Positions 20,794 to 32,026 of a stretch of DNA of 64,000 nt are shown piece by piece. The translations under genes and the position numbers were made by a program. The notes under the pieces are model-generated. The model searched no databases. It saw only the letters and a list, made by a program, of their open reading frames with translations, and was not told the origin of the DNA. The stretch is taken from assembly GCA_030549175.1 (NCBI GenBank), contig JAUKUA010000007.1, positions 3,968,001-4,032,000 on the forward strand, read 5' to 3'. This DNA comes from Lasiosphaeris hirsuta (lineage: Eukaryota > Ascomycota > Sordariomycetes > Sordariales > Lasiosphaeriaceae). How positions within the stretch are numbered: position 1 is the stretch's first letter; every line of letters starts with the position of its first letter.

Positions 20794-22479
20794 TCGGACT
20801 GGCAGTTGGGCTGGCGGCGGGGAGACGGGGAAAGGACAAATGGAGAGAGAAAGGGAGACGAATGACGAGAGCAGCTCGACCTGATGAGCGCGAACTGGTT
20901 GGTGCCACTCGTCACAGCGCCGATGGGACACTTGGAACACAATGTCCAGGGCATCCAAGCATATGGGAGGTAAACGACCCTAAATGAAAACACGAGTCTT
21001 ACAGAGATAGTTAGAGGGAAGGAGATAGGCAGTATGTTCGAGAAGTGGTATGCGAGACGGCAGGAGTTGGAACAAGATGGCATTCCATGCTAACGAATAC
21101 TCGTCGAGCGCTCTGTCAAACTTGGAAGTATCGAGGCCTAAATTGGGAGGCGGCACGAGGTAAGTACCGATACTTCCACTTATATCCGATCTCCTTCCAA
21201 CGCCTTCGGCTAGGCGCAATGGCTCCCCACTGACAGGCGCAGGGTCGTCTTTGTTGAGTCCTGTTCCATGAGTGACCGTTCACTGCCGTTCAATCCCTAT
21301 TGTCCCACAGGGCGCTCGAAGGCAGCAGCAAAGAAGGAGGGTACCAGGGCTCCCCTGCTCCATCAACCCCACCCGATCTGCCCCAATCCGCCCTACCCCA
21401 ACCTCATTTCTCCACTTATCCTTATCGATACCCGATAGGGGAGCCTGATCACACACAACCTTGAACTTCAGTGACCCCCAGTGCTCTTTCCATTCATGGG
21501 ATATCATACGAACGCAGTAAGCCACTTGCAATACAGTTTTTACTTCACATACGTACGAGGGTGGGACTGCGATACTGCGCACCAAGCAGGGGGATGTGCA
21601 AGGTGCCCTGTGAGGTGTGAGGTGTGTGGCAAGCTGGGGGGCTCGCAGAACACGAAGCTTCCACCGTTCTACCCTACTCCGTCCCGCAGCCTTCCAACAT
21701 TGGCATGATCCAAACGGTCAGGACGACCCCATGTCAGGCAACTGCCATCGCCTGAACAAGTATTGCATGGCGCAGATATGGAGCGCAAACAATGGCCAGC
21801 GCTCTAGGTTGCCGACACCCAGTCGTTTGGCCGCGGCCAGTCAAAGAGACGGCCTCAATGCATTAGTTGCTTCTGCCGGTCTCGACCCACAGGGACAGCT
21901 GCAGCGCCTGTTAGGCAGCTGAGACTTGGTAAGAGCAAACGAAGAAGACTTGCAGCTGGAGCTCTTGAATCTGAGGCACATCAGCGCGGGAGGTAATTGG
22001 AACCTTCTCTCGCTGCTGCAGGACCGAGCTGGCCATCTGTGCTTGTTCGCGCTGTTTGTCCGCGCTGGGCTGTCTGGGCCGTCTGGGGGCTCTCTGGGCT
22101 CTCTCGGCTGTCTGGATGTTGTAAGTGGGGAGAGCTTCTGTTCACGAGGCTCTCGCACCTTCTCCCCGCGCCACCTACCTTACCTACGCCCGTATCCACT
22201 CCGCCCAACTCAAGGAAGTTTGCCTTTTTCTGGAATCGGAGGGCGGAACGGTTGAGAAACAAGGTGCAGACGAGGCAGGAACTTTCCAGGTGTTGCCGAC
22301 TTTCTTCGGCCTTCACTGAAGCCCTAACTGAATTGCTTCTCGTCTGTTTGTCCTGCATCGATTCGAAGACCCCCAAACTGTTTTAAAGCAACACCGTGAC
22401 ATTTTGCTTTTCGTCCCCTTTCCCGCGGCATCTGTTGTCCATTATCGACCGCTTTTCCAACTTGCTTACCAAAGTCAAG
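20794..22479. other. shared upstream region of a divergent gene pair
   Basis: About 1.7 kb between the start codons of the coiled-coil gene (minus) and the Hsp70-like gene (plus). It probably holds both promoters and 5' leaders. A GC-rich stretch with short CTGTCTGGG-like repeats lies near 22058-22110. No gene is supported. Confidence 0.5.
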
Positions 22480-24505
22480 ATGGATTTCGAGAAGCTCTCG
22501 ATCGCAGAGCGCAAGATCATCGTCGGCATCGACTTTGGCACCACATATTCCGGCGTGGCCTGGGCCGAAACCCAGCGCCCTGATCGCCGAGTCGCCATCA
22601 CATCATGGCCCATTTCCAAGACAGCCCGAGAGGGCGAGTCGTCCGACAAGGTGCCAACCCGCCTGCGGTACAACGGCGACAACACCGAGTGGGGCTTCTC
22701 CATCCCTATCACGGCTCCTCCCGACCAGACAATTGAGTGGTTCAAGCTGTAAGCCCTTGGCCGCCGTGCGACTACCCCCTTTTTCTTCACAGCTCTGATC
22801 GTCGTAGTGACCTCGACCCATCGCTCGAGTCTATGGGGGCCGCAGTGACCAATGCCGCCGCTCGGGGAGGACGTGGGGTAGACCAGCTAGTCACTGACTA
22901 CATGTCGGCTCTTGGTGATCATCTCATGTACACACTGAGGGAGAAGCTGGGCGAAGGTGTGGTGAAGAGCACCCCGCTGGAGTTCATCGTCACTGTCCCT
23001 GCCATCTGGAGCGATCTCGCCAAGGACAAGACGAAGCAGGCCTGCCAGTTGGCCAACGGCCTTTCTGCCACCAAGGTCCCCATACACCTCATTTCTGAAC
23101 CAGAGGCCGCGGCCATCTACGCTCTCCATGGCCTGGATCCCCATGGCCTCAATATTGGCGACAGGTAAATAAGCTGCTGCTGCCAGAGATGCGCTTGGAT
23201 GCTAATTGGACTCAAGTTTCGTGATTTGCGATGCCGGTGGCGGCACAGTTGATCTTATTTCATACACAATCACCAACCTCAAGCCCATTCTCGAGGTTCA
23301 GGAGGCAACACCAGGCACCGGTGCACTGTGCGGATCAACGTTTCTGAATATGAGGTTCGGCAAATTCCTCAAGGCTAAGCTAGGGAGAGAGGAAGGGTTC
23401 GATGATGAAGTTCTAGCTGAGGCAATGGAGAGGTTTGAGAAGATTGTAAGTCACAGGCATAGATTTCCACCCAGTCGAACGAAGAACCACTTACACAAAC
23501 GGTGTAGGTCAAGCGGCAGTTCACTATGAGTGCTCCACCAGATGAGTCCTTCATCATCCCCGTCGGCGGCCTGGCGAACAACAGGGAATTGGGCATCAGC
23601 CGGGGGCGCTATGCGCTGAAGGTAAGCTAGTCGTCCGTCCTGCATTTGTAAAGTGCCTTGTCTTGCTAACTGATCTCAAGGCTGCCGACTTGCAGACCAT
23701 TTTCGAGCCCGTCGTCCAAGAAGTCATCAAGCTTGTCAAAGACCAAATCACGTCCAGCAAAGTCCCGATCCGAGCCGTACTCTTGGTAGGAGGCTTCGGT
23801 GCTTCCAACTACCTGAAAGAGCGACTGCGCAACGCCGTCGACAGGAACATCCAGATCATGCAGCCTCCCAACGCCTGGCTTGCCGTCGTTCACGGTGCCG
23901 TCATGAAGGGGCTAGCCCAGAGCGCCCCCGAGAAGCTCACCATGGTCAAGGTGCAAAACCGCAAGGCCCGTAAGCACTACGGCACCGAGTGGCGGACGCG
24001 GTACGACGAAAAGATACACGGCCATCTCCGGGATAAGCGACACTGGTGCGGTCTTGACGGGTGCTGGAAGGTTTACACAATGGAATGGTTCATCAAGAAG
24101 GGCGACTCCGTGTCGGAAAACGAGCCGTTCTTCACCTCGTTTGTCTGGACTGGGCCGGTCAGCCAGGGTCGCATCCGCAAGATTAAGATGGACATCTATG
24201 CCGACCGCACCGCTCGCCTCGCACCCATGACCAAGGACGAGAACGTCTCGCTGCTCTGCCATGTCGAGGCCGACGTCAGCCACATTCCGGAGAACCAGCT
24301 CCAACGGCGCAAGGGCACCGATGGTCAGCAATACTACGAGCTCAACTGCAAGATCGAGGCAGTCTGTAGGTGTTCCCCTGCCCCTCAGAGATGCCCAAAC
24401 TCATATGCTAACCGAGTCCCTCCTCCAGACCTCTCTGCCTCTACGCAGTACACTCTCTTGTTCAACAACTCGCGATACAACTCTGTCACAGCCGAATATG
24501 TTTAG
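22480..24505 (+). CDS. Hsp70-like ATPase (fungal HSPA12-type)
   Basis: Six exons: 22480-22748, 22808-23164, 23217-23445, 23508-23621, 23681-24365 and 24429-24505, giving 576 residues with every phase consistent. The actin-fold ATPase motifs are in order: IIVGIDFGTTYSGVAW (phosphate 1, about 12-27), HLISEPEAAAIYAL (connect), ICDAGGGTVDLISY (phosphate 2, about 211) and VLLVGGFGASNYLKERL (adenosine, about 357-373). The C-terminal ~170 residues are not a normal Hsp70 peptide-binding domain; the protein ends soon after WFIKKGD and a short beta-rich part, and lacks the helical lid and any EEVD or HDEL tail. This matches the large fungal group of Hsp70-like proteins related to human HSPA12, whose partners are mostly unknown. 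It is divergent from the coiled-coil gene at 18886 and paralogous to the gene at 48508. Confidence 0.9.
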
Positions 24506-25271
24506 ATACCCAACCCACGCCTGGGAATCGAGAATGGGGGGGGTATGGTGTTCTTGGGCAGCCGATGTCTTTTTCTTCCAAACATTGAGACAACGGCCAT
24601 GGTACGATTTACTGGAGGGTTGTCCTTTGTTAGGGATCTGAGACAGATATATTATGGATGATTCTGTGTCGATGTGCCCGGAGTTGGGGATCTTGGTGCA
24701 ACTTGAGGAAGAAGCAATAATGGGTACATCCGGGTAATTTTACCCAGTTTTGGTTTTATGCAATGCCATCCTAGGTAGACAATATGTTGTGGTCATTCTC
24801 TCTGCCGACTTGAAAAACACCGTTGCCAAAGGGACCTCGGATTCGTCGCCCGGATGAACAAGGATAGACAGAAACACATATTTTCTGTCAAGAGTAGCGG
24901 TGCTCTCTAAGGGCTGCTCATCTACTTAGTTTACAAGGCCTATGATGCCTATGCCTATTCTCACAGCTGACACCTAATTCCTTCGCTCCGTCTTGGTGCC
25001 CGAGGTCGTTCGAGGCAAATCTTAGCCCATCGATAGGCTAGACCGGGGAACCGACTCGCAAAGTAAGCGGGCATAGGGAGGAAAAAAAAACAAATACGCA
25101 AAACCCCCGTTAGTCCCAACCTTCCAACACCCACAAATCCATGCCTGCCCACGCCCCTTACCTAACCCATCCTACGCAAGAGCCAAGTCTACGAATACCG
25201 GCCATCCTAATTTCCCTTATGTATCCCGTCCCACACCGACACAAGAACCGCTTGCTGCTACAAAAAGTTAA
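24506..25271. other. convergent 3' spacer
   Basis: 3' regions of the Hsp70-like gene (plus) and the bromodomain gene (minus). No gene or strong structure is seen. Confidence 0.5.
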
Positions 25272-28200
25272 TCAACCCTCAGCATGACCTCTTGTTGTCC
25301 TCCTCCTCTTGACTGGATTCCCGACCACACTCGCCTCCGCTTCAGTGGCGGTCTGCTCATCTGCTTCATCACCATTATGGTGATGATTATCCCATTCCAT
25401 TGAGATGGACGCCTCGCCCCTCGCAACGCTTGCTTGTCGCGTACTTGATCCCGTCGTCAGACCATGCCCAAGCAAATGCCGCCCGCCGCCTGTGCGACGA
25501 ACCTCGGCCGACCGCAGCTCACTAAGCAGTTTGTCTACCTCGCCAAACATATTGCGGGCGTCGTTGACAACACCAAACTCATCTACCTTGTAGCCGAGTC
25601 CATTGTCCAGCGTGTTGCTGTCCTGGCCTTCGCCCTGCGTCTCGTCATCCTCACACATGAACGTGGGGCCGGGGCCGTGACCTGCATCGGGGTTGTACAT
25701 GATGGCGTTGGCAAACATATGTGCGAGCTCGCGGTCGAGCTGTCCGCTGTTGATGATTGACTTTGGCGGCATGAGGGCTTCGGCGGAGGGGAGCCAGACG
25801 CTACTAGTGTTTGGGTCACCTCCAGGCAAGGCGGCTGCCGCTTGAGCCGCCGCCTTATTCCCGGCGTTGATGGCGGCCTTTATGCTCTTGAGGTCCTGGG
25901 GCTGGGTAATCACCTTATGATATCCCGGCGCATCCCTTTCGCGGATTGGCGCCGCAAACATGTTTGCAGAGCGATGGTGGATGATTTGTTCCATAGCGGA
26001 CCCGCACACCTTGTTGAAGGCCCGCGTCCACAGCACTTCCTGCGATTGGGCAGGTTCAAGGGCTTCCTCCACATGTCCTGGCGAGGCAGGTGGTAGGCGA
26101 GTCGCATCGCTCTCCATCGGCGTTGGAACTGGTGTTTGCACTGGCGATGGGGACGGCTCCTCGCGCTTGCGCTTCGCTAGCCGCGTGACTTGACGCCGAC
26201 CAGTGACACTCTCATCTGCTGTTGTATCACCCGTTTCTGTCAATGGCCGCGGCGTCGTGACCTCGTCCTTAACCTTGGCCGACACTGGTTCTGGTGCCTC
26301 TTCTACAATTGGGCTGGCCTCGATAACAGGGCGAGGCGAAACCTTTGCCGGTTGGGCGGCCGGCGGGACAGCCAGTGGAGTGACAGCTGGTGGCGGAGCT
26401 GACGCTGGGGGAATAGACGGTGGTGGGATAGTCGATTGAGCTGGCGAAGCAACATCCTGAGGTCGCTGTGAGGCACGAGGGCGGCCAGCCTTTCGTTTTG
26501 GTGGCGGTGTTTCGACGGGTTGTTCTGAGCTACGAACCAACTTCTTTTGTTCTCGGGGAGCAGGTATCGGCGCTACGACAGCTAGCGGTGTCGCATTACG
26601 AGGTGTGGTAGCAGGCAGTACAGCCAGGGGCGATGGGTTCCGCGCTGGCGCTGCAGGCTGTAGTATAGGGCTCAGAGCTTCATATGCCGGACTTGGTGGT
26701 ATCTCGTCGTGCCAGGGGCGAGAGCCAGGCGCTAGCTTCGGGGTAGAGGGTGTAGAGGCGGATTCCCATTTAGTACTACTACCCGTGATGATACGTCTCT
26801 GAGGGAAAGCCATGGCCGGGGTTTGTGGAGCAAATGGCATCGTTGTGGTGATTCTCGCCGGCGGTGCGGGTACCGGAGTACTTGGCGGTCGCTGCTGTTG
26901 AACACGCTCTGGAGCCATGGCCCGCGGCAGCTGATAAGGTGAGTTGTAGGCCCTCTGTGCATCTGACTGCGCAAGCACCGGGGTTGGAGAGATGGAGGTT
27001 GCGCCGAGTTGGGTGTACTGCAGCGGGGCCTGGAGATTCTGGGCGGGCAAACGGTGCTGGGGGGAGGAAGCGAGCCCATGGCTGGGTCTTGGAGGAACCG
27101 TGACCGGCGTGGGAGCTAGCGAAGGCACAGCAGGGCTTCGTACCGGAGGAGGTTGAGGATAGCCATGAAACTGAGAAGGTTGCTGGTATGTTGGAGGAGG
27201 GTCCCTATTCGGTGCTGGGCTGGGGGCCAAAGCCTGTGGTTTATTCTGATTTTGCGAAGGAACTACAGGTTCCACAGGTGACCGGGCCGGCGCTGACTGC
27301 ATCGGGGGAGCATAGTGACCGGCAGCTTGCGGTGGTATCAAAACCGGTTGCGATGTGGGTTTCACAGACTGGGGCTGCAGTGGTCGTGGAGCCGGGTGTG
27401 ACACATGCTGTGGGGGAACCCTTTGTGGAGGGGTTGGCTGCGAGGGTTGGACAGCGCTGTAGCCCGGCAGCTGTTGTTGAGGTACACCTATTGGCGGCCG
27501 AGGAATGGGTGTGTTTGGTTGATATGGTGGTTCCCATTTCAGTTGTCCCTGAGCAACTAATTGAGGGTTCACTGGCGGAGGGATAGGAGATTGCCTTGAT
27601 CTAGGGACCCCTTCTGGTCGTTGTAAGCCCTCAGCTGCGGCTTGTGGTTGGGGCGCTGGCAAGGGTGGCGGCACCGGTGACGGTGCTGGCTGAAAGGATG
27701 GGACTCCTTGAGGCGGCTGGAGAACCGGTTGTGCCGGCAGGATCCCGTTTGAAGGTTTGGGGGACTCTTTAGAGTCGACACCTGGACGTTGAGGTGCGGC
27801 CTGCTGTTGTCTCAGCCGTGGTGAGGTGGTAGCTTGTTGCTGGGCCAAGGCAGGGGGGGGCGGAGGAGCTGCCGGCCCCGACCCCGACCCCGGTCCCACC
27901 TTCTCAGACACAACCTGCTGGAGAGATGGAAGTCCATTCCTGGATGTATCCGGCCGGGGCAGTATTTGCGGTGGTAGTGGTGGCGGTACCTGTGAGACCG
28001 GCTTGGGCGAAGCGGTTGAAAGTGGAGCAACACCATTCTGAGCTCTGGGCTCATGTTGTGCTGCGACTCCTTGGGCGGCATGCGGGTTCTTCTGCTTAGC
28101 TTCTTCCTGCTGCCTCCTCGCTCGTTCTGCCGCCTCGATTTCTGCTGCCTTGATTTCTGCCGCCTTGATTTCCGCCGCAAGCTTCCGAACCACGCCGTCT

Positions 28201-28751
28201 CGTTCACCATACTGACTCTCCAGATGGCGAATTTCCGAGTAGATGTGGATCTTATAGGCGTGCTCCACCTTACCATACATGGACTCTATCTTGTCAACAT
28301 GGCGGCAGGCATCCCTCAGTGTCGGTCGAGGAGGTGGCTGAAGCCTGCGCTTCTTTGATGTGGGCGAAAGGCCTCCATCGGGACGCGGTCCGCTATCGTT
28401 CTCGGTCTTGAGCTCGTCCCATAATATGTTCAGGAAGTGCTCCTGCAGCGGCTCGGGTGTCAGTCGCGCGACATCGTATTTCGAATCGGCCTTGATCAGC
28501 TCGTTCCTCTGGAGGCTCTCCGAGATGCGCACGAACGCCGCAGCGTCGAGACCGAACAAGGCGATTGCGCGGAACAGCAGTAGAGACTCGAGGGGCGTGT
28601 ACGGCGTTGTAGTATTCATGCCCCAGACTCCGCCTCGCCAGGGACCGAGGGGACCGTCACGCCTCTGGAGAAGATGAATCGGCGCCACGATCTGCGCTTT
28701 CGCGTTAGCAAAGCTGGACTCGGCAGACCTGGGCGCCGTCGCCGTAGCCAT
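25272..28751 (-). CDS. bromodomain protein, probable Brd8/Bdc1-like NuA4 subunit
   Basis: One exon, 1159 residues. The N-terminus after residue 45 has TPYTPLESLLLFRAIALFGLDAAAFVRISESLQ, a SANT-like segment as found at the start of Brd8-type proteins. A helix follows (AAEIKAAEIKAAEIEAAERARRQQEEAKQ), then about 600 residues rich in Pro and Gln. The bromodomain lies at about 910-1060: WTRAFNKVCGSAMEQIIHHRSANMF, then DAPGYHKVITQPQDLKSIKAAI, then LAHMFANAIMYNPD, where the Asn of the MYNP motif is the acetyl-lysine-binding residue. Between them is a longer than usual Ala-rich insert. Brd8/Bdc1 helps tether the NuA4 acetyltransferase to chromatin; assignment to NuA4 rests on domain order only. The ATG at 28751 was chosen over an in-frame one at 28841, whose extra residues come from an ATCAATC-repeat leader. 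Confidence 0.82.
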   Translation of the reverse strand: MATATAPRSAESSFANAKAQIVAPIHLLQRRDGPLGPWRGGVWGMNTTTPYTPLESLLLFRAIALFGLDAAAFVRISESLQRNELIKADSKYDVARLTPEPLQEHFLNILWDELKTENDSGPRPDGGLSPTSKKRRLQPPPRPTLRDACRHVDKIESMYGKVEHAYKIHIYSEIRHLESQYGERDGVVRKLAAEIKAAEIKAAEIEAAERARRQQEEAKQKNPHAAQGVAAQHEPRAQNGVAPLSTASPKPVSQVPPPLPPQILPRPDTSRNGLPSLQQVVSEKVGPGSGSGPAAPPPPPALAQQQATTSPRLRQQQAAPQRPGVDSKESPKPSNGILPAQPVLQPPQGVPSFQPAPSPVPPPLPAPQPQAAAEGLQRPEGVPRSRQSPIPPPVNPQLVAQGQLKWEPPYQPNTPIPRPPIGVPQQQLPGYSAVQPSQPTPPQRVPPQHVSHPAPRPLQPQSVKPTSQPVLIPPQAAGHYAPPMQSAPARSPVEPVVPSQNQNKPQALAPSPAPNRDPPPTYQQPSQFHGYPQPPPVRSPAVPSLAPTPVTVPPRPSHGLASSPQHRLPAQNLQAPLQYTQLGATSISPTPVLAQSDAQRAYNSPYQLPRAMAPERVQQQRPPSTPVPAPPARITTTMPFAPQTPAMAFPQRRIITGSSTKWESASTPSTPKLAPGSRPWHDEIPPSPAYEALSPILQPAAPARNPSPLAVLPATTPRNATPLAVVAPIPAPREQKKLVRSSEQPVETPPPKRKAGRPRASQRPQDVASPAQSTIPPPSIPPASAPPPAVTPLAVPPAAQPAKVSPRPVIEASPIVEEAPEPVSAKVKDEVTTPRPLTETGDTTADESVTGRRQVTRLAKRKREEPSPSPVQTPVPTPMESDATRLPPASPGHVEEALEPAQSQEVLWTRAFNKVCGSAMEQIIHHRSANMFAAPIRERDAPGYHKVITQPQDLKSIKAAINAGNKAAAQAAAALPGGDPNTSSVWLPSAEALMPPKSIINSGQLDRELAHMFANAIMYNPDAGHGPGPTFMCEDDETQGEGQDSNTLDNGLGYKVDEFGVVNDARNMFGEVDKLLSELRSAEVRRTGGGRHLLGHGLTTGSSTRQASVARGEASISMEWDNHHHNGDEADEQTATEAEASVVGNPVKRRRTTRGHAEG

Positions 28752-31026
28752 TCCATCAATCAATCGATCAATCAATCCATCGGTCAATGAAGCAACGCAG
28801 CGGGTCGCTGTCGCGGACGGAAAACCACACAAAACACGCACCGGCAGCCTCAGGCCAACACGCCTTGCAATTCAAATGGAGGAAGAACGGGTGCGATGCG
28901 CGGCATGCGGCTGGTGGGTGAGCCTCTTGTCGGAAATGCCACCAATTTTTCGAGATTGCTGGCAATGGATTTTTTTCCTAGTCGCGATGGCTGGAAAGTC
29001 ACGTGGCCTGGGTGGTTTGCTACGGTTGATTTTTGTCGCCAAAGATCTGATCTGTGGCTGGCTGTTGGCTGTGGTGATGAAATGGAGGAAGCCGGCCGTT
29101 TGCGGGCAGAGAAAAGACGTGGGGACACGGAATGCGGGTGAGCTTGGGCGAGAATGGCCCAATATCAGCACGTGATTGCACTGCGGATAAGCACAGACGC
29201 TTTCCTCTCAGAAGACCGAATTCGCAGATGTACTTGCTGTTGAAAGCTCATCACCAGGTGGTCCTGAGAATTCATCGCACACAATCTTCAGACAAATTGG
29301 GCTCTCACGAGTATTTCTTTTGGTCACTATGATATCTAATTGCAGCACTCCCAGCTTCCGGCATGATACGACAGAACGATGAGCGACCTCCGCAATCTAG
29401 TAGGAGGTGGGGTCTTGACCTCATTGCTCTTGAGCCAAAGCTGGATTTTGGACAGCTCTTCCCGCCCCGGATTTCTGGGAGAGTAGGGTAAGGGGACCGC
29501 TGCCTTGAGAGTCTGCTTTAAAAGCCTCATAATGCAGCAAAGACAACATTTGTTCCACTTGTTAGGCCCCCAAGCTAGGTAGGTGTGGTGTAGAAGGTCA
29601 GATACAGATTTCAGGCTCCGGCATTATCTCTCGACCAGCTAGGAACCGAGGCCCCTGACTCGGGGCAGTCCAGTCAGTGCCCGAGATGCCTCACTTTGTA
29701 GGCCAACTATCGAATGGGTGTGCATACCTATCTACAAAAATGGAAAGGTCGCGATGCAGCACTGGCTCGGCACTCGGTGGCCCAGCAATCGACCTGATGC
29801 TGTGCCCCTCGTTCTGCGTTCCCGGTAATGGGCTCAGTCATCCCTGCCGATGCAATCATCCAAATGAATACAGCAATGGGATGGTCACAACCCAGTCTTC
29901 GAGAAGCAGTGCAGCCCGGAAAGACAGGCATGGCCAAGTTGCCCAAGTCATGCAGGCGAGTGCTCGAGGCCAAACGCGCTCGTGCGACCCGACACGTTGT
30001 ATCGAGCAGAATTCTGGACTCGACGCATGATTCGCAGGTGCCAGTATGAGGAAAAGGGGGGGGGGGGGTCATTATGTCAAAATCAAGGGTGGCTCCTCTG
30101 GCAGCTCTAACAGGCCAGACATGAGATTTTGATCATTCGCCCGACCGGGACCGCCAGGACCGCTGCTATCACGTACTGGGCCTGCTAAGGTGGGAGTAGT
30201 GCACTACGTGCCAGGTTCCGTTGCCTGCCGTGTGAGCAGCAACTGTCAAAACGACGATGAAGACGGTGGAGTGAGGAAGTCAGAAGGCCATTGTAGGCAG
30301 AAGGAAGAGTCGAGTCAAGGCCACGACCCAGGCAGGCATAGCACCGGGATGCACTCCAGGCGCTTTTTGTGTGTTTCGGACAAAAGATAAGAAGGATTGA
30401 CACGAGCAGCCTCGAGGTCGTTGTCGAGATCGGTTGAGGGTCGAATCGATCGAAGGGGCATTTACTACTTCTCGCTAGGCCCTAACTTCTTGCGCGATGG
30501 GGCATTTGCTACTTCTTGCTAGGCCTACTTCTTGCACGCGACTCCTTTTAATTCCACGCCTGACCCATGCTCCAGGCCCATCGAACCCCGTCCACCTCAT
30601 CTCTCCGCGCTCCGCTCCCCGCTGAGATCGCTGGACAGCTGGAACCGCCACCATGCATTCGTGCATTTGAGACCCCCCTTCCAGGCCCCTGTCTGCCAAC
30701 CATCCACTCCATCCCGGAAGCGGCTGCCCAACCTCGAGACAGCAACGGAGGGCTGTCAGGAGGCGTCGCACTGCGTAGCGTGCCGCCTGCCGCTTGACAG
30801 CCAGCTGGGATCCAGGGTCGTTGCATTGTTCTTGCTCCTAATTAGCACGGATTGGTACTGCACTTATTAGCACTTGATCGGGACCCTTTCTTGCAACCCT
30901 CTCCCATCGACACTCGACACTTCCCCACGAACTATCAACCCAGAGTTCCAAAAGCCAAAAAGTCTACTTCCGCCTCAGCGTCACCGCCAGCCAGCCGCCC
31001 GCTCAGCCTCTCTACTACTTTTCAAG
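28752..31026. other. 2.3-kb spacer
   Basis: No gene is supported. It includes the 5' region of the bromodomain gene, with ATCAATC repeats near 28755-28790, a G-run at 30058-30068, and a duplicated 43-44-base unit at 30455-30541. Open frames near 28850-29175 exist on both strands at once and have no family resemblance. Confidence 0.55.
30455..30541. repeat. imperfect tandem duplication of a 43-44-bp unit
   Basis: Unit 1 (30455-30498) and unit 2 (30499-30541) both run from GGGGCATTT through CTAGGCC to ACTTCTTGC, with a few substitutions and one or two small gaps between them. Confidence 0.85.
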
Positions 31027-32026
31027 ATGATGACCGACGAGGAACTCGACCGCGACTGGAAGCCAAATGGCCGCCGTCCACAATCGTACGTTCCCGCTGC
31101 CATCCCCCCTTATCTGGACCGCTTGACAACTCGAGTCAAGCCAAAGTCCCAAAACCGACGGCAGCATGTTTCTGGCTGCACATTGCATAGCACACACAAT
31201 GAAGCCATGGCTGACGTAAATGCTCCCTGCAGCACAATCGCCCGCTCCTTCTCGCAGGAGCTGATGGACATCTTCCGCATCGAGAACAGCGTTGCCGATC
31301 TGGACGAGCAGGTGAACAAGAAGTCAGTTCCCCCACAGCACACAGAGCACATTCGAGTCTTTGCGAACCCTTGCAGCAAGGGCCGCTTCCGCTCCCGCTC
31401 GACGCACAGCACAATGAAACCCCGAAACAAAGCTGACTAGTACTTGCACCTATTGAAGGAAACAGGAAATCAACTCGCAAACCTCTGAGCTCGAAGCCCT
31501 TGAGGCTCGTATTCGCGAGATGGAGCAGCGCCTAAAGATGCCCGCCCCCAGTGCCCCCAGCTCGAACGACAGGCCAAGCAACAGCCCGCGAACACAGCGA
31601 CCCCCGGTGGGCAACGCGTTCGAGGACCCCAATGCCCCCCCAGCGCTCCCTGCGAAGGACCGCTCCGCCGGCTCCCAGCGCCGGGAACAGCACAAGTACG
31701 GCTCTGGCCGGCCAGGCAGCGCGAGGCAAAGCCAGCAGGCAGTTCCGGGAGCACTCCCGCCGACCCCCGTGGGGAGCGAAGGTGAATGCGAGCTCGTTAC
31801 CCACCCCCGAGAATCCTCCCGGTCGCCAACACAAGCACGTTTGGGTGCATCCATAGCCCGAGTTGGCACTTCCAACTCTTCCTCTTCCTCCTCCTTCAAC
31901 ACTGCACGATTCAAAGGCATTACCGGAGACGATTCGGGATCTTTCAAATCCATGTCCGCGAGCCTGACTTTTGCTGACTATGTGGTTGTGTCTCGGCCAG
32001 ACGGTGACGGCGAGAAGGATTCCTAG
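31027..32026 (+). CDS. small coiled-coil protein of unknown function
   Basis: Three exons, 31027-31085, 31233-31322 and 31459-32026, give 238 residues. Donors are GTACGT and GTCAGT; the third exon begins after GAAG, the only acceptor that keeps KKKQEINSQTSELEALEARIREMEQRL in one frame. The N-terminal 75 residues are conserved-looking: MTDEELDRDWKPNGRRPQS, then TIARSFSQELMDIFRIENSVADLDEQV leading into the coiled coil. The rest is Ser/Pro-rich and probably disordered. I do not recognise a named family. A single short heptad helix after an amphipathic segment would suit an adaptor in a larger complex, but that is only a guess. Confidence 0.75.

Noticed and set aside
28850..29175. Overlapping 80-99-codon frames on both strands between the bromodomain gene and the next gene
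   Set aside because: Simultaneous frames on both strands and no family resemblance suggest chance.
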